From contig JAMPHB010000002.1 of assembly GCA_023663685.1 (NCBI GenBank), forward strand, positions 226,392 to 290,391: DNA of 64,000 nt. Reading direction: 5' to 3'. This document shows, piece after piece, positions 8,998 to 20,504 of the stretch (positions within the stretch are counted from its first letter, which is position 1; every line of letters starts with the position of its first letter). A model generated the notes under the pieces. The model saw only the letters and a list, made by a program, of their open reading frames with translations, did not search any database and was not told the DNA's origin. This DNA is from Blautia sp. (GTDB taxonomy: Bacteria; Bacillota; Clostridia; Lachnospirales; Lachnospiraceae). Made by a program: the position numbers and the translations under genes.

Positions 8998-9231
8998 TTA
9001 ATTGTTGACTGCGCTCTTGATCTGCTCCACCGCGTCGGCCACAGTGACGATCTTTTCCGCCTGCTCGTTCGGAATCTCGATATCAAATTCTTCCTCAAGT
9101 CCCATGATAATCTGAAATACATCCAGCGAATCCGCGCCGAGATCATCAATAAAGGTCGTCTCCATCGAGATCTCATTCTCGTCTACATTCAACACTTCAA
9201 CAATAATTTTCTTTAACTTTTCAAACTCCAT
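8998..9231 (-). CDS. acpP: Acyl carrier protein
   Basis: A 77-residue acidic carrier of fatty-acyl chains for type II fatty acid synthesis. Ser35 in GADSLD is the phosphopantetheine attachment site. The ATG at 9231 is chosen over upstream frames because it gives the standard start ([10 protein letters not shown]) and is preceded by AAGGAAG. It overlaps the last 11 bases of plsX in another frame, implying translational coupling. PlsX consumes acyl-ACP, so the pairing is functional as well as positional. Confidence 0.97.
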   Translation of the reverse strand: MEFEKLKKIIVEVLNVDENEISMETTFIDDLGADSLDVFQIIMGLEEEFDIEIPNEQAEKIVTVADAVEQIKSAVNN

Positions 9232-10261
9232 AACTTTCTTCCTTTCCATCCTTTTCTGTGTCGATGATTCTTTCTTTGATGATGCCGTTGATGTCCTTCT
9301 CACGAAACGCCACGCACTGGTAGATGGCATTCGTGATCTCCTTCGCCTTTGAGCTGCCGTGAGCCTTGACCACCAGGCCGTTTAGGCCGAGCAGGGGCGC
9401 GCCCCCGTACTCCGAGGAGTCAAATGCTTTCAGGGTCTTCTTGAGCGCAGGAAGTGCAAGCGCCGCTCCGATCTTGCTCTTTAGGGTGCTCATAAGCCCC
9501 TGCTTGATCACCCCGACCAGCGTTGCGCTGAGCCCCTCGTAGAGCTTTAGGATCACGTTGCCGACAAATGCCTCACAGACAATCACGTCCGCGCCTCCGC
9601 GGGGAATCTCACGGGCCTCGATGCTGCCGGCAAAGTTGATATCAGGGCAGCCTGTAAGGAGCGGGAAAGTCTCCCTGACCAGCGCATTGCCCTTCTCCTC
9701 CTCCGCGCCGATATTGACGATTGCGACTCTCGGATTCTTCACGCCCATGACCTTCTCCATATAGATGGAGCCCATCTTTGCAAACTGTAAAAGGTGCTCC
9801 GCCCTCGCATCCACGTTAGCGCCACAGTCGATCAGCAGAGACACTCCGCTCTCTGTCGGAATGAGGGGAGCCAGCGGCGGCCGCTTGATGCCCCGGATTC
9901 TCCCCACGATAGTCTGTCCGCCCACCAGCACCGCGCCGGAGCTTCCGGCAGAGACGAAGGCATCCGCCTCCCTGTCCTTCACCAGATTCATGCCAACAAC
10001 CAGCGAAGAGTTCTTTTTCCTGCGGATTGCCTGCACAGGAGGCTCCGCCATCTCGATGATCTCCGGAGCGTCCACCACCACGATCTGTCCCTCGGGGTGG
10101 GAATACTTTGAGAGCTCCTCCCTCACTACGTCCTCCTGCCCCACAAGGAAGATTTTAATATCCTCTCTGGCGCAGACAGCGTCCACAGCTCCCTTCACGA
10201 TCTCCGACGGCGCATGGTCGCCGCCCATAGCATCCAGGGCTACCTTTGTTATTGCTTGCAT
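9221..10261 (-). CDS. plsX: Phosphate acyltransferase PlsX
   Basis: A 346-residue peripheral membrane enzyme that converts acyl-ACP and phosphate to acyl-phosphate, the donor PlsY uses to make lysophosphatidic acid. The N-terminus [19 protein letters not shown] is the family hallmark, and [13 protein letters not shown] and [16 protein letters not shown] are typical conserved blocks. It starts after GAGGAGGAAGGG and is the first gene of the run to lgt. fabD and fabG, which follow plsX in Bacillus, are absent here. A well-formed promoter lies 36 bases upstream. Confidence 0.97.
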   Translation of the reverse strand: MQAITKVALDAMGGDHAPSEIVKGAVDAVCAREDIKIFLVGQEDVVREELSKYSHPEGQIVVVDAPEIIEMAEPPVQAIRRKKNSSLVVGMNLVKDREADAFVSAGSSGAVLVGGQTIVGRIRGIKRPPLAPLIPTESGVSLLIDCGANVDARAEHLLQFAKMGSIYMEKVMGVKNPRVAIVNIGAEEEKGNALVRETFPLLTGCPDINFAGSIEAREIPRGGADVIVCEAFVGNVILKLYEGLSATLVGVIKQGLMSTLKSKIGAALALPALKKTLKAFDSSEYGGAPLLGLNGLVVKAHGSSKAKEITNAIYQCVAFREKDINGIIKERIIDTEKDGKEESYGV

Positions 10262-10296
10262 AATATTCCCTTCCTCCTCTTATGCATCTAATAGTG

Positions 10297-10325
10297 AATA
10301 TACTATATCTCTATCTATAAATCAA
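10297..10325 (-). promoter_or_regulatory. Sigma-A-type promoter for the plsX operon
   Basis: The -35 TTGATT (10320-10325) and -10 TATATT (10297-10302) are separated by exactly 17 bases, 36 bases before the plsX ATG. It should drive plsX, acpP, rnc, smc, ftsY, ilvA and lgt. I see no FapR-like inverted repeat over it. Confidence 0.65.
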
Positions 10326-10344
10326 TCCAAAATTTTCAAAAAAT

Positions 10345-10929
10345 TCAGGATTTACGAAACACATTCATTTTGTGAATGTCCCCGCTCCGGTCACAAAAGG
10401 CGGGAAAAAGGAATCCCGACACCGGTTTTCCCGGCTCGTAATCCCCATTCACAGGGCACAGCGCGCAGACTATAAAGGAGTAGACCTCCTCAGACTCCCA
10501 CTGCTCCTCCCCGTCGCTCCCCTTTAAGGGCACATCATAGCTGCCGTAAAAGACGTAGATGGCACATGGTTCGCTCATCTGTGCCTATCCGCTGACATAC
10601 TCATAAAACACCTCCAGCAGCGCATCGTTTTTTAACCCGCATTCCAGCAGCGCCATGAGCATCTGCCAGAAACTCCCCGGCTTTGTCTGTGCTCCGCCAA
10701 ATATGTACTCCTTCAGTTCCACATTTGTCTCTGCAAAAGGAATCGCCTTTGCAAGCTCCAGATTTTTCTGCTGATCCTTCACAGACAGCTTTCCAAAATG
10801 CTTGTTGAAGGTTCCGTCGATATATCCCTCCTTATCCAGATAAGCCCCTGCAATCCGGCTAAAGCAGCTTCGCTGCACCGTCATGCGCCTTGTCAGCTCC
10901 AGCATATCCTCCCTGTTGATTTTTCCCAT
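10345..10929 (-). pseudogene. DUF4317-like gene interrupted by an in-frame TAG
   Basis: Two adjacent frames, 10585-10929 (114 codons, start after GGGGAGAGG) and 10345-10578, are in the same reading frame, separated only by TAG-GCA-CAG. Read through the TAG, the product has the order I know from DUF4317 proteins of Lachnospiraceae: an N-terminal basic helix with Cys (LTRRMTVQRSCFSRIAGAYL), a middle ending FYEYVSG, then YVFYGSYDVPLKGSDGEE, YSFIVCALCPV and GFLFPAFCDRSGDIHKM. The function of DUF4317 is unknown. Simplest reading: a recently disabled gene by one substitution (TAG from CAG, GAG, AAG or similar). It also ends early, so the C-terminus may be lost too. Assignment to the family is from memory. 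Confidence 0.62.
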
Positions 10930-10961
10930 GTTATCCTCTCCCCTGCATTCTTCCTCTGATA

Positions 10962-11002
10962 TAAAAAATCCGATTGTACAAGTAAGTTTGTACAACCGGA
11001 TT
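10962..11002 (-). terminator. Rho-independent terminator after rpmF
   Basis: On the minus strand AATCCGGTTGTACAA pairs with TTGTACAATCGGATT (15 pairs, one G-T) around a six-base loop and is followed by TTTTTTAT. It ends the DUF177-rpmF transcript 28 bases after the rpmF stop. Confidence 0.9.
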
Positions 11003-11029
11003 CCTGCCAATGAATGAAAGGATCTCTCC

Positions 11030-11209
11030 TTAATCCTGCGGAATAATTTCCTTCTTATTGTAAGAACCGCAATTCTTGCATACGCGGTGCGGCATCATCA
11101 GCTCGCCACACTTGCTGCACTTTACTAAAGTTGGAGCAGACATCTTCCAGTTCGCTCTTCTGCGGTCTCTTCTTCCCTTAGAAGATTTGTTCTTGGGACA
11201 AATGGACAT
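11030..11209 (-). CDS. rpmF: Ribosomal protein L32
   Basis: A 59-residue zinc-binding 50S protein. The start MSICPKNKSSKGRRDRRRAN is typical, and Cys31, Cys34, Cys44 and Cys47 make the C+ type zinc ribbon. Family start and length fix the ATG at 11209, although the frame extends further upstream into the DUF177 gene. It follows the DUF177 gene by four bases, the standard bacterial pair, and a strong terminator follows. Confidence 0.97.
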   Translation of the reverse strand: MSICPKNKSSKGRRDRRRANWKMSAPTLVKCSKCGELMMPHRVCKNCGSYNKKEIIPQD

Positions 11210-11213
11210 TTGC

Positions 11214-11738
11214 TTACACCTCCTTAAACTTATCGTATATATCTTGGATTGCCGCCATTCTTGGATCAAGCTCTGTCTTCTGGCAACTGCAGGCTCCCTC
11301 GTTCAAGTTCATCCCGCAGACCCTGCAAACACCCTTGCAATCGTCCCTGCACAGAACTTTCATCGGCCAGTTCACCAAAATCTCGGCGTAGACAAGCTTT
11401 TCTACGTCCAGATCAAATCCATTCAGGTAATCCGGTTCCTCCATCTCGTCATCGACCAGCGTATCTCCCTCTATACGGAGTCTCTTGTCAATGTCAAAAT
11501 GAATCGGCGTCCTCACTTCCGTAAGGCACCGGCTGCACGGAATCACAGTCTCAAGCTCCACCCTGCCCTGAATGCACAAAACGGCATTCTCATGGTTTGT
11601 GATATGAAGCATGGCCGGCTTCCGGCTTATGATAGGAAAATCGCCCAGCCTGGAAACGAAGGAGGTAAGGGAAAGCTCCGCTTCCTCAACCTGCTCCCTG
11701 CCTATGGACTTTGCAATCATTGAAAGATCAATATTCAC
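11214..11738 (-). CDS. DUF177 (YceD-like) protein
   Basis: A 174-residue protein of the DUF177/YceD family, whose gene almost always precedes rpmF; members are linked to 23S rRNA accumulation and ribosome assembly. Cysteine pairs at CSRC and in CRDDCKGVCRVCG match the family's metal-binding signature. The start codon is GTG, six bases after GGAG, in a leader of only about 20 bases. The promoter upstream is a perfect match to the vegetative consensus, consistent with ribosome-linked expression. Confidence 0.92.
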   Translation of the reverse strand: MNIDLSMIAKSIGREQVEEAELSLTSFVSRLGDFPIISRKPAMLHITNHENAVLCIQGRVELETVIPCSRCLTEVRTPIHFDIDKRLRIEGDTLVDDEMEEPDYLNGFDLDVEKLVYAEILVNWPMKVLCRDDCKGVCRVCGMNLNEGACSCQKTELDPRMAAIQDIYDKFKEV

Positions 11739-11764
11739 AGTCTTCTCCTACTCACACCTAAACA

Positions 11765-11793
11765 ATTATACATAGGCGGATATGGTTTGTCAA
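11765..11793 (-). promoter_or_regulatory. Perfect consensus promoter for DUF177-rpmF
   Basis: TTGACA (11788-11793), a 17-base spacer, and TATAAT (11765-11770) lie just upstream of the DUF177 GTG. Every core base matches the sigma-A consensus. Transcription should begin near 11758. Confidence 0.85.
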
Positions 11794-11820
11794 CCAAAAA
11801 ATGTTTTTCACCCACGATTT

Positions 11821-13008
11821 TTACAGAAGCGCTACCGTCTCCCGGCAGATTGCCAGCTCCTCGTTGGTAGGGATAATGCACACCGTCACCCCTGAGTCTG
11901 CGGTGGAGATCACTTTCTCCTCCCCCCTCGTCTCATTGGCCTTTTTGTCCATCGTAATCCCAAGATAACCGAGATAGGAAAGAATCTTCTCACGGATAAA
12001 GGAAGTGTTCTCCCCGATGCCTGCGGTAAATGCGATTGCATCCACCCCGTTCATGGCCGCCACATAGGAGCCGATATACTTTGCCACCCGGTAGGCAAAT
12101 ACCTCGCAGGCGTCGATTGCCCGCTCATTCCCCTCGTTGTAGGCCGCTTCCAGATCCCTGAAATCGCTGGACACGCCGGAGAGCCCCTCCACACCGGACT
12201 TCTTGTTGAGCACATTGACCACGCCTGCAATATCGAGATTCTCCTTCTTTGCGATATATTCCATGATCGCGGGATCAATGTCGCCGGAGCGGGTCCCCAT
12301 CACCAGTCCCTCTAAGGGCGTCAGACCCATGGAGGTATCCACGCACTCCCCGTTCAGCACCGCGCTGATGGAAGCGCCGTTCCCCAGATGCGCCACAATA
12401 ATCCTGGAATTTTTTATGTCCAGCTTCAAAAATTCGGCGCAGCGCTTTGAGACAAAGCTGTGGCTTGTCCCGTGAAACCCATAGCGGCGCACCTTGTACT
12501 TCTCATAGTACTCGTAGGGCAGGCCGTAGAGATATGCCTTTTTCGGCATGGTCTGATGGAACGCCGTATCAAAGACGCCCACCATCGGCACGCCCGGCAT
12601 CAGCTCCTGGCACGCCCTTATCCCGATTAAATTTGCAGGATTGTGCAGGGGCGCAAGCTCATTGCACTCCTCCACCTGCTTTAGCACCTCCTCTGTGAGC
12701 AGCACAGAGGCCGCAAACTTCTCGCCGCCGTGCACCACCCGGTGTCCCACCGCATCAATCTCGGACAAAGCGGACACGGCGCCGCTCTTTGGGTTCACCA
12801 GCGCATCCAGCACCATCTGGATTGCCTCCTTGTGGGTGGGCATGGGAGACTCGGTGATCTCCTTATCCAGCCCGGCCTTCTGATATACCAGCCGCCCGTC
12901 GATGCCGATACGCTCACACAGTCCCTTCGCCAGAACTGCCTCGGTGCCGGAATTGATCAGCTGGTACTTTAAGGACGAGCTTCCACAGTTAATAACTAAT
13001 ACATTCAT
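11821..13008 (-). CDS. ackA: Acetate kinase
   Basis: A 395-residue ASKHA-fold kinase that makes ATP and acetate from acetyl phosphate, the energy-yielding end of acetogenic fermentation. The N-terminal [11 protein letters not shown] (residues 7-17), the central [14 protein letters not shown] and AHLGNGAS blocks, and FTAGIGENT near the end are diagnostic. Length is normal. phosphotransacetylase (pta) is not next to it here. It has its own promoter (13044-13072), so it is probably monocistronic; the next transcript starts from its own promoter 28 bases beyond the stop. Confidence 0.98.
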   Translation of the reverse strand: MNVLVINCGSSSLKYQLINSGTEAVLAKGLCERIGIDGRLVYQKAGLDKEITESPMPTHKEAIQMVLDALVNPKSGAVSALSEIDAVGHRVVHGGEKFAASVLLTEEVLKQVEECNELAPLHNPANLIGIRACQELMPGVPMVGVFDTAFHQTMPKKAYLYGLPYEYYEKYKVRRYGFHGTSHSFVSKRCAEFLKLDIKNSRIIVAHLGNGASISAVLNGECVDTSMGLTPLEGLVMGTRSGDIDPAIMEYIAKKENLDIAGVVNVLNKKSGVEGLSGVSSDFRDLEAAYNEGNERAIDACEVFAYRVAKYIGSYVAAMNGVDAIAFTAGIGENTSFIREKILSYLGYLGITMDKKANETRGEEKVISTADSGVTVCIIPTNEELAICRETVALL

Positions 13009-13043
13009 TTCTTTTCCCTCGCTTTTCGTAAAACTCTTTTACT

Positions 13044-13072
13044 ATTATATACACATTTCGCTATCTATACAA
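13044..13072 (-). promoter_or_regulatory. Sigma-A-type promoter for ackA
   Basis: TTGTAT (13067-13072), a 17-base spacer and TATAAT (13044-13049), 36 bases before the ackA ATG. The -35 abuts the terminator of the gene upstream. Confidence 0.7.
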
Positions 13073-13073
13073 G

Positions 13074-13107
13074 CAAAATTCGCCCTAAGCCAATGCTTAA
13101 GGCGAAT
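13074..13107 (-). terminator. Terminator of the J-domain gene
   Basis: On the minus strand ATTCGCCTTAAGC pairs with GCTTAGGGCGAAT (13 pairs including one G-T) around ATTG, then TTTTGCTTG. It sits just after the stop at 13114. Confidence 0.82.
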
Positions 13108-13113
13108 CAAAAG

Positions 13114-13548
13114 TTACTTATACATGGCGCACAGCTTATTGTACTCGCTGTTGATCTCCTGAATCGTGGCCTTGTCGCCATCCAGATTGTCCGGATGATA
13201 GATCTTGATAAGATCCTTGTAACGCTTTTTCAGAGACTGCTTGCTTCCCACACCGGAGAAGAACAGCTCTCCCTTGACGATATTGCTCTCCCGGACGGGC
13301 GTACCGGCACTGCGGGACTCGAATTCATTCACACGGCGGTAAAATGCCTTCTGCCGCTCTATATGCTCCTTCTCGGTGGCAAGCTTCACCAGCTCCGCCT
13401 CGAGAATCTTCACCTTCATATCAAAAAGCTGTTGCTGCTGCTCCAACCGTCGGTCTTCAATCTCCACCCTGCGCGTAAATTCACGGCGTTCTCGTTCCAG
13501 CAATCGTCGCTGTTCATCTAAGGCTCTGCGTTCTTCGTCCAGCGTCAT
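13114..13548 (-). CDS. Small coiled-coil protein with C-terminal J domain
   Basis: A 144-residue protein with an unusual order: residues 1-75 are a charged heptad-rich helix (many Glu, Arg and Gln), and residues 92-144 form a shortened J domain with HPD at 118-120 (KDLIKIYHPDNLDGDKATIQEINSEYNKLCAMYK). J domains stimulate DnaK ATPase, so it may be a specialised co-chaperone that recruits DnaK through whatever its coiled coil binds. It is separated from dnaJ by 160 bases of AT-rich sequence and has its own terminator. ATG follows GGAG by seven bases. I know of no named gene for this architecture. Confidence 0.8.
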   Translation of the reverse strand: MTLDEERRALDEQRRLLERERREFTRRVEIEDRRLEQQQQLFDMKVKILEAELVKLATEKEHIERQKAFYRRVNEFESRSAGTPVRESNIVKGELFFSGVGSKQSLKKRYKDLIKIYHPDNLDGDKATIQEINSEYNKLCAMYK

Positions 13549-13708
13549 CGCGTAACTCCTTTGTCAAAAACCAAGATATAGGTTACTTTTTCACGTTTCA
13601 CCTTCTCATAATACAACATTTTGTAGCACAATTCCATAGTCGTTTTGCACTAAAGTGAGAATTGGAATTACGTTTTTTTCATCACAGCCGAACAAATACA
13701 TATTAAAA

Positions 13709-14875
13709 TTATAGATCGTCCAGAGATTCCTTGAGTTTATCCATGAAGCCCTTCTTCTTTTCCTTACGTTCGCCGCCTCCCTCCTTCTCCTTTGTGAGGG
13801 AGCCTCCGGTCAGCTCGTCAAAATGCTTCAGCGCTTCCTTTGCCTCTTTACTTAATCCCGTGGGGGTCTGCACCACCAGCGTGACATAGTGGTCTCCCCG
13901 CACCTCCTTATTGCGCAGCGAGGGCACGCCCTTCCCCTTTAAGCGGATTCTTGTTCCGGTCTGTGTTCCCGCCGTCACCGTATAGATGATATCGCCGTGC
14001 ACGGTTTTGATTCGGATATCGCCGCCCAGTGCCGCTACCGCAAAGGATATAGATGTACTGGAATAGATATTCATATCCTGACGCTCGAAGGCGCTGCTTC
14101 TTCCCACAATCACCTCGACCAGCAGATCGCCTCTCGGCCCTCCGTTTCTGCCGAGCTCGCCGTAATCCGGGACGCGCAGGCTCTGTCCGTTGTCGATGCC
14201 CGCCGGGATATCTACCTTCTTTTTGATCCGCTTCGCCACATAGCCGTCTCCACGGCAGGTCGGACATTTATCCTTCACGACCTTGCCGGTGCCCTGACAA
14301 ACCGGGCAGGTCTGCACCCTTTGCATCGTGCCAAAAAGGGAAGGCTCGGAATAGACAAATTTGCCCTTGCCGCCGCACTTGCTGCAGGTCTCGGGCGATG
14401 AGCCCGGCTTCGCCCCGCTTCCATGGCAGGTGGAACACTCCTCCTTATAGGAAAATTCTACCTCCTTCTCACAGCCAAAGACTGCCTCCTCGAAGCTGAT
14501 GCGGATGCTCATGCGGATATTGGCTCCCTTTGCGGGGCCATTGCTGTGTGACCGTCTGCCCCCGCCAAAAAAGTCGCCGAAGATATCGCCGAAGATATCG
14601 CTCATATCCATGCCGGAGAAATCAAAGCCTCCCATCCCTCCGGTGCCGTCAAAGGCCGCATGGCCAAACTGGTCATACTGCCTGCGCTTGTCAGCATCCG
14701 AGAGAACAGCATAAGCCTCCTGCGCTTCCTTAAACTTCTCTTCACATTCTTTATCACCCGGATGCATATCCGGGTGATATTTTTTGGCTGTCTGACGGAA
14801 GGCCTTTTTAATTTCGTCTTCCGTGGCGGTCTTAGAAACGCCTAAGACCTCATAGTAATCTCTTTTATCTGCCAT
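13709..14875 (-). CDS. dnaJ: Chaperone DnaJ
   Basis: A 388-residue class I J protein, co-chaperone of DnaK. J domain at residues 5-69 with HPD 34-36, Gly/Phe-rich linker about 78-108, four CxxCxGxG zinc repeats about 146-210 ([32 protein letters not shown]), then the substrate-binding beta domains and a Lys/Glu-rich tail. It is last in the hrcA-grpE-dnaK-dnaJ run, 18 bases after dnaK, with a weak ribosome site. No convincing terminator follows. Confidence 0.98.
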   Translation of the reverse strand: MADKRDYYEVLGVSKTATEDEIKKAFRQTAKKYHPDMHPGDKECEEKFKEAQEAYAVLSDADKRRQYDQFGHAAFDGTGGMGGFDFSGMDMSDIFGDIFGDFFGGGRRSHSNGPAKGANIRMSIRISFEEAVFGCEKEVEFSYKEECSTCHGSGAKPGSSPETCSKCGGKGKFVYSEPSLFGTMQRVQTCPVCQGTGKVVKDKCPTCRGDGYVAKRIKKKVDIPAGIDNGQSLRVPDYGELGRNGGPRGDLLVEVIVGRSSAFERQDMNIYSSTSISFAVAALGGDIRIKTVHGDIIYTVTAGTQTGTRIRLKGKGVPSLRNKEVRGDHYVTLVVQTPTGLSKEAKEALKHFDELTGGSLTKEKEGGGERKEKKKGFMDKLKESLDDL

Positions 14876-14893
14876 ATTCTTTCATTCTTTCTG

Positions 14894-16929
<2,036 letters not shown>

Positions 16930-16940
<11 letters not shown>

Positions 16941-17574
16941 CAGAGACCATGCTGTGTCTCACGACGGTATCCTTGTAGGTGTATCCCTTCTGGAGCTCCT
17001 GCGCAATCATTCCTGACTCCAGCTCCTCACTCTCCACCTGCATAACTGCATTGTGCAGCTCAGGGTCAAATTCCTTCCCCTCCGTCTCTATCGGAAGCAC
17101 CCCGACGGCCTCAAGCTCCGTCAGCATCTGCTTATACACCTTATCCATTCCGGTGACAAAAGCGTCCTCCTTCTGCTCATCCGGCACAGCCGCAAGGCCG
17201 CGCTCGAAGTTGTCAATGACCGGAAGGAATTTCTCGATAATGGTTTTCGCTCCCATGTCAAACATCTGGGACTTCTCCTTCTCTGACCGCTTGCGGAAGT
17301 TCTCAAACTCCGCCATCTGCCGCTTTAGGCGATCCTGCAGCTCCTCAATCTGTTCGTCCCGCTTATCTTTTTTCTTCTTTTTGAAAAAACCGTCCTTCTT
17401 CTCTGCGCCGTCTGCCTCCCCAGCATCCCCGCCTGTCTCCTCCTGCGCCGCGGAATCCTCCGCTTCGTCGCGGATTTCTGTCTGTTCACCCCCGCTCTCC
17501 GCCGCAGCGTTCTCCTTTTCAGCCTCCGTTTCCTGCTCCGCCGCTTCCATATCCTTCTGGAATTCCTCTGCCAT
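16930..17574 (-). CDS. grpE: Nucleotide exchange factor GrpE
   Basis: A 214-residue DnaK nucleotide exchange factor. The first 75 or so residues are a very acidic, low-complexity stretch ending in a Lys-rich patch; the long paired helix follows (DEQIEELQDRLKRQMAEFENF), then the beta domain with the family block GVLPIETEGKEFDPELHNAV. It starts 14 bases after the hrcA stop. Its final codons and stop fall inside the duplicated palindrome that follows, showing that the repeat has been accommodated in the coding end. Confidence 0.97.
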
Positions 17575-17588
17575 CTTTAACCGCCTTT

Positions 17589-18632
17589 CTACCCGTTATC
17601 TCCTGCTTTTTTGAATATCCCGTCGAGCTGGGATTTGAGATTTCTCAAATTGTCCACCACATTTTCATAGTCCATGCGCTTCGGGCCTACAATGCCGATG
17701 GTGCCCTTCACACCCTCTCCCAGATCGTAGGTGGCTGTGACCACACTACAGTCCTTCATGGTCTGTATCGGCGACTCATTCCCGATATAGACCTGGATCC
17801 CTGTCTCGCTGTTCTCATCGGATAAGGATTCCGTCACAAGACTGGCAAGCTCCTCCTTTTCCTCAAAGGCCGCCAGAAGGTTTGTCGCATTCTCCGCGCT
17901 CGAGAGCTCGGGATACTTTAAAATGTTCGTGGCTCCGCTGGTGTAAATCTGCAGATCCTCATTCTCACTGAGCGTCCGCGCCAGCGCATCCAATACCTCG
18001 CCGACAACAGCGCCGTGATCTCCCGCCTGCTCCTTGAGTCTTGCAATTGTTTCGAGGTTAATCTCCTGAATCGAGAGGCCGTTGAGCATCGTGTTCAGTA
18101 AAAGATTCAGCTTCAAGAGCGTCTCATTATCCAGGGGCGTCTCCACATCGACCATCTCATTTTTGACGATGTTGCTGTTCATCACGATGACCGCTAAAAT
18201 GTGCCCTTCGTCCACTGCCGACAACTGAATAAACTTAATCTTGTTCTTCTGGTAGGTGGGAGCCGATACCAGCGTCGCATAGTTCGTGTTGTTGGCCAGA
18301 AGCTTTGCCACCTGTTTGAGCACCCTCTCCATCTTCTCTGTCTTCTCAATGACGAACTCCTTCATCTCAGTGACTTCCCTGTCCTTCTCCCGCATCAGAT
18401 GATCCACATAGAAGCGGTAGCCCTTATCCGAAGGAATCCTGCCCGCGGAGGTATGGGGCTGAAGAATATAACCCAGCTCCTCCAGATCGGACATCTCATT
18501 GCGAATCGTCGCAGAGCTCAGATTCAGGTCTGTGTACTTCGAGATGGTTCTGGAGCCTACCGGCTCCCCTGTCTCCAGATAATTGCGGATGATCGCATCC
18601 AGTATTTTAATTTTTCGCTCATCCAGCTCCAT
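17589..18632 (-). CDS. hrcA: Heat-inducible transcription repressor HrcA
   Basis: A 347-residue repressor of class I heat-shock genes. The N-terminal winged helix (about residues 1-70: ILDAIIRNYLETGEPVGSRTI, LSSATIRNEMSDLEELGYI, HTSAGRIPSDKGYRFYVD) binds CIRCE; the rest is the GAF-like and dimerisation region. It is first in hrcA-grpE-dnaK-dnaJ, immediately behind a perfect CIRCE, so it represses its own operon. The second perfect CIRCE before groES puts both chaperone machines under it. HrcA activity generally depends on GroE, a feedback known from Bacillus. Confidence 0.98.
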   Translation of the reverse strand: MELDERKIKILDAIIRNYLETGEPVGSRTISKYTDLNLSSATIRNEMSDLEELGYILQPHTSAGRIPSDKGYRFYVDHLMREKDREVTEMKEFVIEKTEKMERVLKQVAKLLANNTNYATLVSAPTYQKNKIKFIQLSAVDEGHILAVIVMNSNIVKNEMVDVETPLDNETLLKLNLLLNTMLNGLSIQEINLETIARLKEQAGDHGAVVGEVLDALARTLSENEDLQIYTSGATNILKYPELSSAENATNLLAAFEEKEELASLVTESLSDENSETGIQVYIGNESPIQTMKDCSVVTATYDLGEGVKGTIGIVGPKRMDYENVVDNLRNLKSQLDGIFKKAGDNG

Positions 18633-18659
18633 ATCCGACCGCCCTCTCTTTAGAAGTTG

Positions 18660-18686
18660 TTAGCACTCGTTTAATTGGAGTGCTAA
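18660..18686 (-). promoter_or_regulatory. CIRCE operator of the hrcA operon
   Basis: TTAGCACTC-N9-GAGTGCTAA, a perfect match to the CIRCE consensus bound by HrcA, lies between the predicted start site (about 18695) and the hrcA ATG at 18632. Confidence 0.97.
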
Positions 18687-18701
18687 TATCTTTCTGTTAA
18701 T

Positions 18702-18742
18702 AAAATAGCACCAAGGCCATTTCTTGTCAACACCTTCGTGCT
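18702..18742 (-). promoter_or_regulatory. hrcA promoter embedded in the terminator hairpin of the chemoreceptor gene
   Basis: The promoter is TTGACA (18725-18730), 17-base spacer, TATTTT (18702-18707). The same stretch forms a hairpin on the transcribed strand: AAAATAGCACGAAGG pairs with CCTTGGTGCTATTTT (14 of 15 pairs), with TTGACA in the loop and -10 in the descending arm. Read from the chemoreceptor gene ending at 18776 it serves as its terminator. The groES promoter is built the same way. Confidence 0.8.
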
Positions 18743-18775
18743 ATTTTTATTTTTATTTTATAATTATTTTTTTAT

Positions 18776-20500
18776 TCACTCCAGCTTGAATTTCCCGACC
18801 TCTGTGTTGAGTTCGCTGGCGATATCCATATTTGTGTTCGCCTCCTGCCCGATCTCGCTGACGTTATTCGTCAGATCCACCGACTTCTCCGTCACGTTCG
18901 TGACACCGACCGTACTCTCATCCACCGCAATATTGACGGCCTCCACGGCCTCCTTGATGCTGTCCATATTGATTTTGAGCTGCTCGCTCTGCTCCGCGAA
19001 CTCCTGCATCATGCGGCTCATGTCCTCCACATCTCCGCGGTAGCTCTCACTGGTTTCCAGCAGCTTATTGTAGCCGCCCATGGCTGTCTCATTCATAAAG
19101 GTCAGCATCTGCTCCGCCTCCATTGCCAGCTCATTCACCGCCTGGATCACATCGGCGCTGACGCTGCGGATCTGGGTCGCCGCCTCTGCGGAATTCATGG
19201 CCAGCTTTCCAATCTCGTCCGCCACGACCGCAAAGCCCCTTCCAGCCTCCCCCGCCCGCGCCGCCTCGATGCTCGCATTGAGGGACAAAAGATTGGTCTG
19301 CTCGGTGATATTGATGATATTGGCCGTGAGCTCGCTGATCTGCTCCACCGCCTTGGACTTCTCGATCTTCTCCTGCACCGCAAGAGCCATCTGCCCTGCC
19401 TCCTCCTTCGCCCCGGCCTGCTCCTCCTCTGCGGTCCTGTAGATTTCGGAGGCCTTTTGCATGATATCCTCGGAGGAGCTGCTTCCCGCTTCCGCCTTGT
19501 TATAGATGCCCTCTAAGGACTGATAGGTCTGTCCAATAGCCTCATTGATCTGATTCAGGGATGCATTTGTCTCCTGCATGGCCGCGCTCATCTGCTCCAT
19601 CGTCGAGGATACATCTGTGATGCTAAGCTCTGCATCGGAAAGATTTTCCACCACAGAGCGGGAGCTTCCGTTCAAAAATCTGGAATTCTTTGATATATTG
19701 AGCATGATTTCCCGGATATGCTCCAGCAGGGCATTCACATTATCTGCTATCAGCTCCATCTCATCTCCGGTATGCACATCCAGCTTCTGGGTCAGATCCC
19801 CCTCGTTATGTACAAGATCATAGATTTTCTCGTCCACCCGCCGCAGACTCTTTATAATGGCATTTATCACGAGCATCAGCACAGCGATTGCCAGCACCAG
19901 ACAGATGACCGCAATGATGATCACTCTGGTCATTGTGGTGGCTATCCGCTCCGTCACGTTGGCGGCGTCGTAATCACAGCCCACGGCGCCCACCACCTCA
20001 CCGGCGCTGTTTCTCACCGGCAGATAGGCAGTGATCACTTCTCCGTAACCCTGATCCACAATGTAATTCTGAATGTACTCCTCCCCGGAAAATACGCCCT
20101 TTACCTCCTCATAGGATGTCTCCAGTACTGTGCCGTAGGCGCAGGGATTCACCTCATCCGTATCGATGCTGTAATAGGCGCTGCTCCCATCCGTGTAAAT
20201 CGTATACATATACTTGATCCCGCAGTCGTCCCGCACCGAGACCATAGAGTCATAGAGCTGATTGTAGACGTCGCTCCCCACCGAATCCGCATTGATGGTC
20301 TCCAGCGCATCTCCGTCCACCATCGCGGCCGCAATTCTGGCCGCCATCTGCGCCTCCTCCACGCCCATCTCCAGCATACCGTTGTGGACGGCAACATAGC
20401 TGTTCACTCCCATCACTACCGCGATCATCACCACAATGAAGGCCGCCGGAATCGTAATCTTCCACCGTATACTCATCCGTCTGGTTTTTTGCTTTTTCAT
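18776..20500 (-). CDS. Methyl-accepting chemotaxis protein with extracellular Cache-type sensor
   Basis: A 574-residue transmembrane chemoreceptor. A basic start precedes TM1 (about residues 15-34); an extracytoplasmic sensor (about 35-185) with [19 protein letters not shown] and [12 protein letters not shown] resembles single/dual Cache folds; TM2 is about 190-212, HAMP follows, and the signalling hairpin tip is [35 protein letters not shown]. The ligand is unknown. It lies between hemW and the hrcA promoter. Its ribosome site AAGGAGG is partly buried in a hairpin, and the leader carries a competing copy of the same sequence. Confidence 0.93.
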   Translation of the reverse strand: MKKQKTRRMSIRWKITIPAAFIVVMIAVVMGVNSYVAVHNGMLEMGVEEAQMAARIAAAMVDGDALETINADSVGSDVYNQLYDSMVSVRDDCGIKYMYTIYTDGSSAYYSIDTDEVNPCAYGTVLETSYEEVKGVFSGEEYIQNYIVDQGYGEVITAYLPVRNSAGEVVGAVGCDYDAANVTERIATTMTRVIIIAVICLVLAIAVLMLVINAIIKSLRRVDEKIYDLVHNEGDLTQKLDVHTGDEMELIADNVNALLEHIREIMLNISKNSRFLNGSSRSVVENLSDAELSITDVSSTMEQMSAAMQETNASLNQINEAIGQTYQSLEGIYNKAEAGSSSSEDIMQKASEIYRTAEEEQAGAKEEAGQMALAVQEKIEKSKAVEQISELTANIINITEQTNLLSLNASIEAARAGEAGRGFAVVADEIGKLAMNSAEAATQIRSVSADVIQAVNELAMEAEQMLTFMNETAMGGYNKLLETSESYRGDVEDMSRMMQEFAEQSEQLKINMDSIKEAVEAVNIAVDESTVGVTNVTEKSVDLTNNVSEIGQEANTNMDIASELNTEVGKFKLE

Positions 20501-20504
20501 AATT

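Noticed and set aside
9232-9330. N-terminal extension of acyl carrier protein
   Set aside because: The extension is out-of-frame plsX coding sequence; the ribosome site and family start fit ATG 9231.
10585-10587. TAG read as pyrrolysine
   Set aside because: No pyrrolysine machinery or methylamine genes in the window; a point mutation is simpler.
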